From positions 2,728,001-2,792,000 of the forward strand of contig CBDCGC010000003.1 of NCBI GenBank assembly GCA_965216585.1: a DNA stretch of 64,000 bases, written 5' to 3'. Shown piece by piece: positions 1 to 8,836 of the stretch (position 1 is its first letter; each line of letters opens with the position of its first letter). Both the position numbers and the translations under genes were made by a program. Below the pieces are notes generated by a model. It was not told the DNA's origin. It worked only from the letters and a program-made list of their open reading frames with translations, and did not search any database. The DNA comes from CADEER01 sp965216585 (lineage in GTDB: Bacteria; Desulfobacterota; Binatia; HRBIN30; CADEER01).

Positions 1-1131
1 TACGGCGAGTCCGGTGGACAGGTCGGCGACCGCGGTGTCATAGAAACGCGCTCCGGTGCCGAGCTCGAGATCGTCGACACCCTGAAACCGCGCGCCGATC
101 TGACGCTACACGTCGCCGAGGTGCGCTCCGGAGTGATCGAAACGGGGGAGAGCGTGTGCCAACACGTCGACCGCGAACGACGCGACGCGACCCGTCTCAA
201 CCACTCGGCGACCCACATTCTGCACGGTGTTTTGCGCCGCGTGCTCGGCGACCACGTCAAGCAGGCCGGGTCGATGGTGGCTCCCGATCGGATGCGATTC
301 GATTTTTCGCACGCTACAGCGGTCGCCGAGGACGAGTTGTCGCGAATCGAGAGCGAGGTCAATGCTCACATTCGCGAGAATGCTGCCGTGACCACTGACG
401 AGATGTCGTTTGACGATGCGATCAAGGCCGGTGCCCTGGCGTTCTTTGGTGACAAGTACGGCGACACGGTTCGCGTCGTGCGCATGGGCACTTTCTCTAC
501 GGAGTTGTGCGGCGGAACGCACGTTGGCAGAACCGGCGACATCGGCCTGTTCAAGCTGCGCGCTGAAAGTGGTGTCGCGGCTGGCACTCGGCGGATCGAA
601 GCCGTTACCGGGGCTGGCGCAATGCAGTGGTTGCAGGGTGCCGAGGGAAATCTGCGCAAGCTCGGATCGCTGCTGCGCGGTAGCGAAGACGAGGTTGCCG
701 AACGCGTCGAAAAGCTGCTCGCCGATCAGCGCGCACTCGAGAAACAGTTGAACGACTTGCGCCGCAAGGTAGCCGGTAACCAGAGCAGCGATCTGGTATC
801 GCAAGTGCGCGACGTGCGCGGCACCAAGGTGATCGCGACGGAGATCGAGATCGATGATCCGAAGCGGTTGCGAGAGATGGCCGACCAGTTGCGCGACCGC
901 CTCGGCTCGGGCGTGGTGGTGCTCGCGGCGCGCGACGACGGGCAGGTGCGGCTGCTCGCCGCGGTTACCAAGGACCTCGCGAAAAAAGTGCACGCCGGTA
1001 AGCTGATCGGTGAAATTGCTCCGATCGTCGGCGGCAGAGGCGGTGGTCGACCTGACATGGCGCAGGCGGGCGGTAAGGATCCGGCCAAGATTTCTGCCGC
1101 GCTCGCGCGCGCAATCGAGCTGATTCCGTGA
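1..1131 (+). CDS. alaS: Alanyl-tRNA synthetase, C-terminal part (5' end outside window)
   Basis: Charges tRNA-Ala with alanine and hydrolyses mischarged Ser- or Gly-tRNA-Ala in the cytoplasm. The frame is open from base 1, so the catalytic core lies upstream. The visible part opens with the YGESGGQVGD segment, then the editing domain with the zinc-binding pair HSATH and CGGTH, a helical linker, and the C-Ala domain ending in a glycine-rich GGRGGGRPDMAQAGG stretch. All are standard for bacterial AlaRS and none looks damaged. The stop overlaps the GTG start of phoH by four bases (GTGA), so the two are translationally coupled. Confidence 0.97.
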   Translation, partial: YGESGGQVGDRGVIETRSGAELEIVDTLKPRADLTLHVAEVRSGVIETGESVCQHVDRERRDATRLNHSATHILHGVLRRVLGDHVKQAGSMVAPDRMRFDFSHATAVAEDELSRIESEVNAHIRENAAVTTDEMSFDDAIKAGALAFFGDKYGDTVRVVRMGTFSTELCGGTHVGRTGDIGLFKLRAESGVAAGTRRIEAVTGAGAMQWLQGAEGNLRKLGSLLRGSEDEVAERVEKLLADQRALEKQLNDLRRKVAGNQSSDLVSQVRDVRGTKVIATEIEIDDPKRLREMADQLRDRLGSGVVVLAARDDGQVRLLAAVTKDLAKKVHAGKLIGEIAPIVGGRGGGRPDMAQAGGKDPAKISAALARAIELIP

Positions 1132-2114
1132 GCGCAGACACGCTGGAAGTGCACTTCGACGATGCGCAGCGTTTTCACGAGCTGCTCGGCCAGCAGGATC
1201 AGAACATCAAAACGGTCGAACAGGCGCTCGACGTGCGCATCGGTCTCGGCGATCGCTCGCTGCTGATTTCCGGTGATGAGATTCAGCGCGAGCTGGCCGA
1301 ACGCGTGACGACGCAGCTCTACGATCTTCTACAGCGCGACTATCCAGTCTATGCCAGTGACGTCGACTACGCGATCCGCATTCTCTCGCGCGATCGCAAC
1401 GCCGACCTTGCCGAGATCTTTCTCGACTCGATCTACATCACCGCCCACAAGCGCGTGGTCACGCCCAAGAGCGCTGCGCAAAAGGCGTACATTGACGCCA
1501 TCCGCAATTACGACGTCGTCTTTGGTATCGGCCCGGCCGGCACCGGCAAGACCTACCTGGCGATGGCGATGGCCGTCGCCGAGGTCGTGCGTGACAACTT
1601 CGCTCGCATGATCCTCGCCCGCCCCGCCGTCGAGGCCGGGGAAAAGCTGGGGTTTCTGCCCGGTGACCTGGCGGAGAAGGTGAATCCGTACCTGCGCCCT
1701 CTCTATGATGCGCTGCACGACATGGTCGACTTCGACAAGGCGCAGAAGATGCTGGAGCGCGGAGTCATCGAAGTTGCGCCGCTGGCGTTCATGCGCGGTC
1801 GAACGCTGAACGACTCCTTCGTCATTCTCGACGAGGCACAAAACACCACCAGCGAGCAGATGAAAATGTTTCTCACGCGACTCGGCTACGGATCGAAAGC
1901 GGTCATCACCGGTGACGTGACGCAGATCGATCTGCCCAGTGGCCGTGTCTCCGGCTTGAAGGAGGCGCAAAAGATCCTCGCCGACGTCCCCGACATCTCC
2001 TTCTGCCACTTCGGCGAAGAAGACGTCGTGCGTCATCGCCTCGTGCGCGACATCATCAACGCCTACGATCGAGCCGACGGGGAGCAAGAACGAGAAGAGC
2101 CTGACGGTGAGTGA
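1128..2114 (+). CDS. phoH: PhoH family ATPase
   Basis: A 328-residue cytoplasmic PhoH/PhoL-type NTPase, a family linked to RNA metabolism and ribosome maturation. Walker A is GPAGTGKT at about residue 136, Walker B is VILDEAQNT at about residue 235, and the length fits the family. An N-terminal region of about 110 residues precedes the ATPase, as in PhoL proteins. The GTG start is chosen because it overlaps the alaS stop. ybeY follows after 18 bases, the widespread phoH-ybeY pairing, which supports a role in rRNA or RNA quality control. The exact substrate is not settled for the family. Confidence 0.95.
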   Translation: MSADTLEVHFDDAQRFHELLGQQDQNIKTVEQALDVRIGLGDRSLLISGDEIQRELAERVTTQLYDLLQRDYPVYASDVDYAIRILSRDRNADLAEIFLDSIYITAHKRVVTPKSAAQKAYIDAIRNYDVVFGIGPAGTGKTYLAMAMAVAEVVRDNFARMILARPAVEAGEKLGFLPGDLAEKVNPYLRPLYDALHDMVDFDKAQKMLERGVIEVAPLAFMRGRTLNDSFVILDEAQNTTSEQMKMFLTRLGYGSKAVITGDVTQIDLPSGRVSGLKEAQKILADVPDISFCHFGEEDVVRHRLVRDIINAYDRADGEQEREEPDGE

Positions 2115-2132
2115 GTCGCCTGATCGTTGACC

Positions 2133-2567
2133 ATGAGTGCCCTGGTTGTATCGCGCTGCAAACGCTGGGGGGTTCGCATGTCCGACGTCAAGCGAGACGC
2201 CGCGGCGCTGCTGGCCGCTCTCGCGCCCGGAGCCGAGCTCAGCGTTGCCCTGGTCGACGATGCGGAGATGAGCGCTCTCAACCTGCGCTATCGCGGGGTG
2301 GATGCACCAACCGACGTGCTGGCGTTCGCAATGGATGAGAAGGCGGACGGCGCGAGGCTTCTCGGCGACGTCGTGATCTGCCTCGACACGGCGGCGCGTC
2401 AGGCGGATCAACGGCAAGCTCCCTTTTCCGACGAAGTGCGCACCCTCCTCGTCCACGGCTTCCTTCACCTGCTCGGTTACGACCACGAACGCTCGCCGCA
2501 AGAGGCGCGCCGCATGGCCCGCAAGCAGCGCCAACTGATACGCAAGCTGCAAGCGTGCGGCGGGTGA
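2133..2567 (+). CDS. ybeY: Endoribonuclease YbeY (rRNA maturation factor)
   Basis: A 144-residue single-strand endoribonuclease needed for 16S rRNA 3' end maturation and ribosome quality control. The metal-binding signature HGFLHLLGYDHE lies near residue 107, with all three zinc-ligand histidines present. The ATG at 2133 is preferred over a TTG two codons earlier; a second in-frame ATG (2178) just before SDVKRD could also serve. It follows phoH closely and precedes prfB, so this is a translation-linked operon. Confidence 0.95.
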   Translation: MSALVVSRCKRWGVRMSDVKRDAAALLAALAPGAELSVALVDDAEMSALNLRYRGVDAPTDVLAFAMDEKADGARLLGDVVICLDTAARQADQRQAPFSDEVRTLLVHGFLHLLGYDHERSPQEARRMARKQRQLIRKLQACGG

Positions 2568-2689
2568 CACGCGATCGTCACTTCGAGAGTAGGGGCGAAC
2601 GGGACGGACAGCTCGACGAACTGGCCGTCCCAGCCGACGAGAACGGGGCCTCTTGCCTTCCATCGCGAGGGCAGCGATAACGCTGCGTC

Positions 2690-3788
2690 ATGACGGTCGA
2701 GATTTCCGAGCTCAAAGAACGCTGCGCCGCGATCGCCGAGCGCCTGAAGGCGTTCGGGAGGTATCTTTGACCTCCCTACACGCGAGAAGCGCTTAGCGGA
2801 GCTCGACGAGCTCGCGGCGGCGCCGGATTTCTGGAACGACGGCGAGAAGGCGCAACAGTCACTGCGCGAACGCTCACTCCTGAACGGCCCGCTCGAAGCC
2901 TGGCGCAGGCTCGGTGGCGGAATCGAAGACGCCGAGGTCTACATCGAGCTGGCGGCGGAAGAGGACGAGGCGGCGGCTGAAGCGGCGGCCAAGCTAGAGG
3001 AGATCGATGAGACGCTGGCGCGCCTGGAGCTCGAGCGTACGCTCGGCGGTGAGCACGATCCGGGCAACGCGATTCTCACCGTTCACCCCGGCGCCGGCGG
3101 TACGGAAGCGCAGGATTGGGCAGACATGCTTCTGCGCCAGTACCTGCGCTGGTGCGAGCGGCGCGGTTTCAAGACCGAAATGATCGAGCACCAGCCGGGA
3201 GAGGGAGCCGGAATCAAGAGCGCTACGTTTACGATCGACGGCGAATACGCCTACGGCTATCTGAAGTGCGAAGCCGGCGTGCATCGTCTGGTCAGAATAT
3301 CGCCCTATGATTCGGCCGCCCGCCGGCACACCTCGTTCGCCTCGGTCTTCGTCTTTCCCGAGATCGAAGATGATGTCGACGTCGAGATCGATGAATCCGA
3401 TCTGCGCGTCGACACCTACCGCGCCAGCGGCGCCGGCGGCCAGCACGTCAACAAGACGGACTCGGCCGTGCGTTTGACGCACATTCCGACGGGTATCGTC
3501 GTCGCTTGTCAGAACGAACGGTCACAGCACAAGAACAAGGCGACGGCGATGAAGATCATGCGTGCGCGACTTTACGAAGCGGAAATGCAGAAGAAGCAGG
3601 CCGAGCTCGACGAATTGCAGAGCAGCAAGAAAGACATCGCCTGGGGCAGTCAGATTCGTTCGTATGTCCTCCACCCCTATCGCATGGTGAAAGATCACCG
3701 CACCAATTTGGAAATCGGCAACGCCGACGCCGTGCTCGACGGCGATCTGGACGAGCTGATCGAGGAATATCTGCAACAGACGTCGTAA
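2690..3788 (+). CDS. prfB: Peptide chain release factor 2, expressed by programmed +1 frameshift
   Basis: RF2 recognises UGA and UAA and triggers peptide release. The gene is in two frames: codons 1-26 from the ATG at 2690 run into an in-frame TGA at 2768-2770, and reading continues +1 from GAC at 2769 to the stop at 3788. The spliced product is 365 residues, the usual RF2 length. The GGQ peptidyl-hydrolysis motif is at residues 249-251. The codon-recognition tripeptide, normally SPF, reads SPY at residues 204-206 (codons 3300-3308). The frameshift makes RF2 autoregulate its own synthesis. This is not a pseudogene. Confidence 0.96.
2756..2771 (+). promoter_or_regulatory. prfB autoregulatory +1 frameshift site
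   Basis: The sequence reads GGG AGG TAT CTT TGA C. A Shine-Dalgarno-like GGGAGG sits directly before TAT CTT, followed by the slippery CTT and the poorly terminating TGA-C context. This matches the classic RF2 site in order and spacing. When RF2 is scarce, the ribosome slips one base forward on CTT and continues in the RF2 frame. Confidence 0.93.
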
Positions 3789-3865
3789 GGCGATGAGCGG
3801 CGTAGTCGCCAAACGTTTTCGCAGAACTTTCGACTCCGCAGCCGTCCTGCTATGACTGGGCGGCG

Positions 3866-5767
3866 ATGCGCGAGGCGATCCACGATTATCTCTGCGCGCG
3901 GCCGTCGGGGGCCACGTCGGCCGAGCTGCTCGACCTGATCTTTGCCCGTCGTGGCAGCGATCCGGAGCTCGGGCCGCGCATCGTTCACTCGCTTCTCGGC
4001 GAAGACCGGCGCTTCGTTTTCGACGAGGACCGCCAGCGCTGGCGTGCGGCGGTTCACCAGTGCATGGCGGTTGCCCTTGATGATGCGAGCTTCGTCGTCG
4101 TCGATCTGGAGACCACCGGTGGTCGACCCGATCGCGGCCAGGCCATCATCGAGGTCGGCGCCGTGAAAGTTTTCGGCGGACGCGCCGTCGACACCTTTCA
4201 GTCCCTCGTCGACCCCGGCCGCCGCTTGCCGTCGTTCATCACACGGCTGACCGGCATCACCGATGCCATGTTGGCCGGCGAAGGGAAGATCGAGGAGGTT
4301 CTTCCCGCCTTTGCGTCGTTCGCGGCCGACAGCGTCCTGGTGGCGCACAACGCGAGCTTCGACCGCGCCTTTCTCGACGCGGCGTGGCGCGCAGTGCTCG
4401 ACGCTCCGATTCCGCTGCCGTTTCTCTGCACCCTGCGGCTGGCGCGTCGTCTGTTGCCGGGCGTGCGCCGGCGCTCGCTCGACGCTCTTGCCGGTCACTA
4501 TGGCATCCCCGCCGTCGATCGCCACCGCGCCCTTGGCGATGCTCGCATGACGACCGAGGTACTGTTTCACTTTCTCGAGATGCTGCCGCGCCGCGGCATC
4601 GTGCAAGTCGGCGAGCTTCTCGATTTCCAGGGCGCTGCCAGCGACGGCCGGCGGTTCTTCTGCGCCCTGCCGCGCTCGGCGGTGGCGGCGTTGCCGCACC
4701 GCCCGGGTGTATATCGCTTTTTCGACAGCGAGGGAGAGCTCCTCTACATCGGCAAAGCCGTCGATCTGCGCCAGCGCGTGTCGAGTTATCTCAGCAACTC
4801 CAAGAACCACAGCCGCAAGACCTTGGAGCTGATTCGCTGCATTCGCAGAGTCGAAGTGGAGGAGTGCGCATCCGAGTTGGAAGCCGCGTTGCATGAGGCG
4901 GAGGCGATTCGCGCTGAGCAACCGCCCTACAACGTGTTACGCAGACACTTGCCGCGCATCGCCTATCTCAAGCTCAACGTCGCTGATCCGTTTCCCCGCC
5001 TGTCGCTGGCGACGCGGCCGAGCAGTGGCCGGGCCCGCTACTTCGGTCCTTTTCGCACGCGTGCCCATGCCCAGCGCGCTCTAGACGTTTTGGTGCGGAC
5101 GTTTCGGCTGCGCACGTGTAGCGGCCGCTTGCGCCCGGCGGAAGATGTTTCGCCGTGTTTCCAGGGTCAGATCGGCCATTGCACGCTGCCGTGCAACACG
5201 ACTGTCGGCGCAATGGCGTACGCGGAGCAGGTCGAAACCTTCGTTCGGTTCTTTTCCGGCGAGGCGACGCCGGCGGTGGCGAGGTTGGAGCAGCGGCGCG
5301 ACGAGTGGAGCGCGGCGCTGCGTTTCGAAGCGGCCGCTGGTGCGCAGCGCGACCTCGACATGTTGCGCCATTTGCAAGCGCGGCAGAAGCAGCTCTCGTG
5401 GGTCGTCGAGCGGCACGACTTCATCGTCGTCGAGCCAAACCTCAGTGGCGCGGCGCTCAACGTCTACTGCGTCGTGCACGGGCGACTGGTCGAGCGCGCC
5501 AAGCTGGCGGATACTGGCGACCTGCAACGACTGGTCACCCTGATCGGTGAGCACGCTGGCAAGAGACCGGCCGGCATCGGTGCTCAGGACGTCGATGGTA
5601 CGACGATTCTGGCGGCATGGTTGCGCGACCGCGGCGAGAGCGACGGCTACGTCATTCCGATCGACGCAGCGAGCGACCGCAGTGACCGGGTAGAGCGGCT
5701 GCCCGCGTGGGCAACCGCTCTACAGGTTCTACTCTCGGGCCGCGCGACCGAGCGCGCCTCGGCGTAG
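3866..5767 (+). CDS. DnaQ-like 3'-5' exonuclease fused to a UvrC-type GIY-YIG nuclease
   Basis: A 633-residue two-nuclease protein. Residues 1-70 look like a small helical, possibly winged-helix, domain. A DEDDh exonuclease follows (about 74-245): Exo I VVVDLETTGG, Exo II VAHNASFDRAF, Exo III HRALGDARMT. A GIY-YIG domain of UvrC/Cho type begins near residue 280 (PGVYRFFDSEGELLYIGKA) and includes the UvrC segment with RYFGPFRTRAHA. A cysteine-containing and UvrB-binding-like part comes next. The UvrC C-terminal RNase H-like and helix-hairpin-helix domains are absent. Comparable DEDD-GIY-YIG fusions are known, especially in actinobacteria, and are presumed repair proteins. The last 39 bases overlap the convergent gene. 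Confidence 0.88.
   Translation: MREAIHDYLCARPSGATSAELLDLIFARRGSDPELGPRIVHSLLGEDRRFVFDEDRQRWRAAVHQCMAVALDDASFVVVDLETTGGRPDRGQAIIEVGAVKVFGGRAVDTFQSLVDPGRRLPSFITRLTGITDAMLAGEGKIEEVLPAFASFAADSVLVAHNASFDRAFLDAAWRAVLDAPIPLPFLCTLRLARRLLPGVRRRSLDALAGHYGIPAVDRHRALGDARMTTEVLFHFLEMLPRRGIVQVGELLDFQGAASDGRRFFCALPRSAVAALPHRPGVYRFFDSEGELLYIGKAVDLRQRVSSYLSNSKNHSRKTLELIRCIRRVEVEECASELEAALHEAEAIRAEQPPYNVLRRHLPRIAYLKLNVADPFPRLSLATRPSSGRARYFGPFRTRAHAQRALDVLVRTFRLRTCSGRLRPAEDVSPCFQGQIGHCTLPCNTTVGAMAYAEQVETFVRFFSGEATPAVARLEQRRDEWSAALRFEAAAGAQRDLDMLRHLQARQKQLSWVVERHDFIVVEPNLSGAALNVYCVVHGRLVERAKLADTGDLQRLVTLIGEHAGKRPAGIGAQDVDGTTILAAWLRDRGESDGYVIPIDAASDRSDRVERLPAWATALQVLLSGRATERASA
5691..5722. terminator. Hairpin in the convergent gene ends
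   Basis: Inverted repeat: outer arms TAGAGCGG and CCGCTCTA, inner arms GCCC and GGGC around a GCGT loop, with one mismatch. It begins six bases past the stop of the minus-strand gene at 5729 and lies inside the last codons of the plus-strand nuclease gene. There is no T-run on either side, so a terminator role is plausible but not shown. Confidence 0.45.
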
Positions 5768-8446
5768 CTCGGCACAGCGCAGCCCCCACAGAGCCATCGG
5801 CAGCAGAGCGAGGATCCACAGGCTCGCCGACGACGGATTCGGTGCGATGGTACAGCCGCCACTGCGCGATGAGCGCACGCAGAGAGGCTCGCCGATGACA
5901 CTCTCCTCGCAGATTTCACCTGGCTCGCAGAAACCCTGTCCGCAGGGAATGGCGCAGACGGGTTCGTCGTCGTTGCCGATGACGCAGCTCTCGCCGCCCG
6001 GGCAGGGGAAGTTGAGGCAGGCCTCTTCGCAACGCTCGCCGCCACCCGACTCGTCGACACAGCGCTCGCCGGGTTGGCAGGTTGAGCCATCACAGACGTC
6101 GACGCAGACACCGCGACCGCCGATGCGCACGCACTCTTCTTCCGCTCCGCAATCGTCGGTGCAGGTGACGGCACAGGACTGGACACCGTCCGGCGAGGTG
6201 ACACAGGCTTCGTCTACGGCACAGAGGGAACCGCCGTCGCAGACGTCGACGCAGACACCGCGGCCGCCTTCTTCGATACACTGTTGGTCGCCACCGCAGG
6301 GAACACCGCGGCAGACTTCGACCGGAGTCGGCGTCGGAGTCGGCGGCGGTGTGCCTTCGCGGCAGATACCGCCGTCATCGCCCGAGCAGAACTCGCCGTC
6401 GGGACAACTCGGATCGACGCAGCAGACGAAGTCGACACAGTTGCCGGTCGTACATTGGCCGGGTCCGTCACAGAAGGCGCCCGGTGACTGCGGAACCGGC
6501 GTCGGCGTCGCCGTCGGTTCGATGGCGCAGACACCGTTGGGCGGCTGGCACGCCTCGCCGGCGGGACAGGAATCGACGGTGCAGCAGATCGAGTTGACAC
6601 AGTTGCCGGTCGTGCAATCGCCGCCGTCGTCGCAACTGTCGCCGGGTTGGCTGGGTGTCGGTGTCTCGCCGAAGACAGTGCAGTTCCCCTCTTCGTTGCA
6701 GAACTGAGTATCCGTTTCGCAGCGTTCGCTGCAGCAGATGAGATCGAATTCGTCGCAAATGTCGGAGACACATTCGCCGTCGACCAGACACGGTCCGCCG
6801 AGCTCGACTGGCGGCTGGCAGACACCTTGTTCGTTGCCGCAGAACCCGTCGTCGCAGGACTCTTTGCAGCACACGCCGTCGACGCAGAAGGTGCTCTCGC
6901 AGTTGCGCTCGTCGCTGCACTCCGCACCGTCGGGTCGGGTCGGGATACACAATCCCTCGAAGCCGGCGATATCGCAGCGGCCCTCGAAACAAGCGTCTTC
7001 GCAGCAGAAGTTGTCGATGCACATGCCGTCGTCACCTTCGTTGGGAATGTCGAAGCACTCTACGTCAAAGTCGCAGGGGATGACCGGCGGAATCCTGACG
7101 CAGGTTCCCTCGCGTTCCGGTGCGGCGCAGGTTTCGCCGTCGTTGCACGAGCTGGCACAACAGTGGCCCTCGACGCAGATTCCCGATAGGCAGGTTCCTC
7201 CGACGGCGCAGGGCTCGCCGTTGGCGCTGCCACCCGGAGTCGAAGCGTTGATGAAGGCAGTGATGTTGGTGGCGCGCTGGAAGCCGGCGACGATGTCAGG
7301 TCTGCCATCGTTGTCGAGATCGGCCGCTACGGCTGAGATGGGGCTCTTGGGGCTGCGCAGAACCGGTCCTGCGAGGAACTCGCCGTCGCCGCGTCCGGCG
7401 AAAATGCTGATGGCGTCGTTGTTGATGCCCGAGCCGGTGTCGACGCGGCGCGGATCGTTTTGAAACACCGCGATGTCGATGGTTCCGTTGCCGTCGAAAT
7501 CTCCCGTCGTCATCGTTCGCGCCCGGCAGATGGCGCCTCCGGTGAAGAAGGGGCAGGGAACGGAGGCAATGCTCGGTCCGATGAACGTTCCATCGCCGGC
7601 GCTGATCAAAACGTTGGTCTCGCTGTTCCCGCCGCCGGTCGGGCGGTTGAGCATGATGAGATCGACCAGGCCATCGTTGTTGAGATCCGCTCCGTTGAGG
7701 GATGAAGGATTGGCGCCGACGCCGGATTCGCGGTTGGATTCAAAAACCGGCAAACCGGCGCGGACGTCGTCGAAGATGAGAACCGAGATCGATTTGACGC
7801 GCGGACCGCCCTCATTGAGGGTCACGAGATCTTCCTCACCGTCGCCGTTGACGTCGATGGCGAGAATCGAAAGAGGCTCGTCGCCGACCTGGAAGATCGG
7901 CCCGCGTGTAAAGCGCGGCGGCGAGCCACCGTCGTTGAGCAGGATCGTCACGTTGTCGAGCCGTTGGTCGGTGACGGCGATGTCGGGACCGCGTTGGTTG
8001 TCGAAATCGGCGATGGCGATGGCATACGGATTGCGGCCGATAGGGAAGAATGTCGGTTCGAGCAGTCGCCCATCACCGGCGCCGACGAGGACCCACACAC
8101 CGTCTTGCCCCTGGTCGGCGACGACGAGATCGGGGACGTCGTCGCGGGTGACGTCGGCTGCGACGCCGAGGCGCAAGGTCGTGCCGAACTCATCGACGCC
8201 GACGCGGCTGAACCTCGACGGCTGGTCCGGCCGGGCCAACATGACGTTGACCTCGTCGCTCTGACGGCTGATGACGACGACATCCTCGAGCCCATCGCCG
8301 TTCACATCGGCGACCGATAGGGACTCCGGCTGGGGAGAGATGGCGAAACCGTTCTCCGCCTCGAAGAACGAGATGGCAGCCGGTGCCGCGTGGGCTCCGA
8401 GCAACGAAACGGCAAAGATGATGGCAAAGTACTTCCGTGGGCTCAT
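5729..8446 (-). CDS. Secreted FG-GAP propeller protein with Cys-rich repeats and a Gly-Gly-Cys C-terminal sorting signal
   Basis: A 905-residue exported protein of unknown role. The ATG at 8446 is chosen because a GGAG lies six bases upstream and the product then begins with a signal peptide ending near AHAAPA. Residues 30-400 hold seven FG-GAP/VCBS blades with Asp-rich loops (DVNGDGLEDVV, DLDNDGRPDIV), a likely calcium-binding beta-propeller. Residues 410-870 are Cys-rich modules resembling EB/Dickkopf-type repeats, with Pro/Thr linkers. The C-terminus is Ser-Gly-Gly-Cys, a hydrophobic stretch and a basic tail, the layout of MYXO-CTERM or JDVT-CTERM sorting signals, so the protein is probably anchored at the cell surface. 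Coding begins just beside a MITE-like element. Confidence 0.8.
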   Translation of the reverse strand: MSPRKYFAIIFAVSLLGAHAAPAAISFFEAENGFAISPQPESLSVADVNGDGLEDVVVISRQSDEVNVMLARPDQPSRFSRVGVDEFGTTLRLGVAADVTRDDVPDLVVADQGQDGVWVLVGAGDGRLLEPTFFPIGRNPYAIAIADFDNQRGPDIAVTDQRLDNVTILLNDGGSPPRFTRGPIFQVGDEPLSILAIDVNGDGEEDLVTLNEGGPRVKSISVLIFDDVRAGLPVFESNRESGVGANPSSLNGADLNNDGLVDLIMLNRPTGGGNSETNVLISAGDGTFIGPSIASVPCPFFTGGAICRARTMTTGDFDGNGTIDIAVFQNDPRRVDTGSGINNDAISIFAGRGDGEFLAGPVLRSPKSPISAVAADLDNDGRPDIVAGFQRATNITAFINASTPGGSANGEPCAVGGTCLSGICVEGHCCASSCNDGETCAAPEREGTCVRIPPVIPCDFDVECFDIPNEGDDGMCIDNFCCEDACFEGRCDIAGFEGLCIPTRPDGAECSDERNCESTFCVDGVCCKESCDDGFCGNEQGVCQPPVELGGPCLVDGECVSDICDEFDLICCSERCETDTQFCNEEGNCTVFGETPTPSQPGDSCDDGGDCTTGNCVNSICCTVDSCPAGEACQPPNGVCAIEPTATPTPVPQSPGAFCDGPGQCTTGNCVDFVCCVDPSCPDGEFCSGDDGGICREGTPPPTPTPTPVEVCRGVPCGGDQQCIEEGGRGVCVDVCDGGSLCAVDEACVTSPDGVQSCAVTCTDDCGAEEECVRIGGRGVCVDVCDGSTCQPGERCVDESGGGERCEEACLNFPCPGGESCVIGNDDEPVCAIPCGQGFCEPGEICEESVIGEPLCVRSSRSGGCTIAPNPSSASLWILALLPMALWGLRCAELRRGALGRAARE

Positions 8447-8470
8447 GCAACGCTCCATTGGCAAGGTTTG

Positions 8471-8640
8471 GGCTAGCAGCCCGTTGAATAAGTAGGCTGG
8501 GCTGCAAATGGATCTCTCGCCCCAGCTCTGCGTTGCCGAATCCTCAACAAAAGTCCCGACTTTGCCTCCGGTTCGGCGCCTTGATCTGGGGCGAGATCTC
8601 TCATTTTCGCTCCTACCCTACTTTTTCAACGGACTGCTAG
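8471..8640. repeat. MITE-like palindromic element
   Basis: Near-perfect 24-base terminal inverted repeats at 8473-8496 and 8617-8640 (2 mismatches; they share CTAGCAG and CCGTTGAA). The interior is also imperfectly palindromic: CTCGCCCCAG near 8517 pairs with its complement near 8586, GCCGAA with TTCGGC, and AAAGT with ACTTT at the centre. The direct repeat GGTTTG flanks it at 8465-8470 and 8641-8646, a possible target duplication. There is no transposase. It fills most of the 390-base gap between 8447 and 8836; the rest holds nothing I recognise. Confidence 0.65.
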
Positions 8641-8836
8641 GGTTTGATTTCGACAGCCGCCCGGCACCGTTCGGCGCCCGCGGCAGGCCTCGATAGGTCC
8701 CAACAACGTCGCTCGCAACCCTTTGTTTGTCAAACGAAAAGCGGTGGATTGCCCGGCCGGCGACGACGCCTTTTCGGGAGCTGAAAGCAGTCTGCGCCAA
8801 TTGACATCTGCGGCGCAGGGGCATCAGATCTGGGCT

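Noticed and set aside
1329..2663. 444-codon minus-strand frame
   Set aside because: Antisense to phoH and ybeY, which are unmistakable.
2690..3788. Possible frameshifted pseudogene of prfB
   Set aside because: The break is exactly at CTT TGA C with an upstream SD-like motif, the known programmed frameshift; the joined product is full length.
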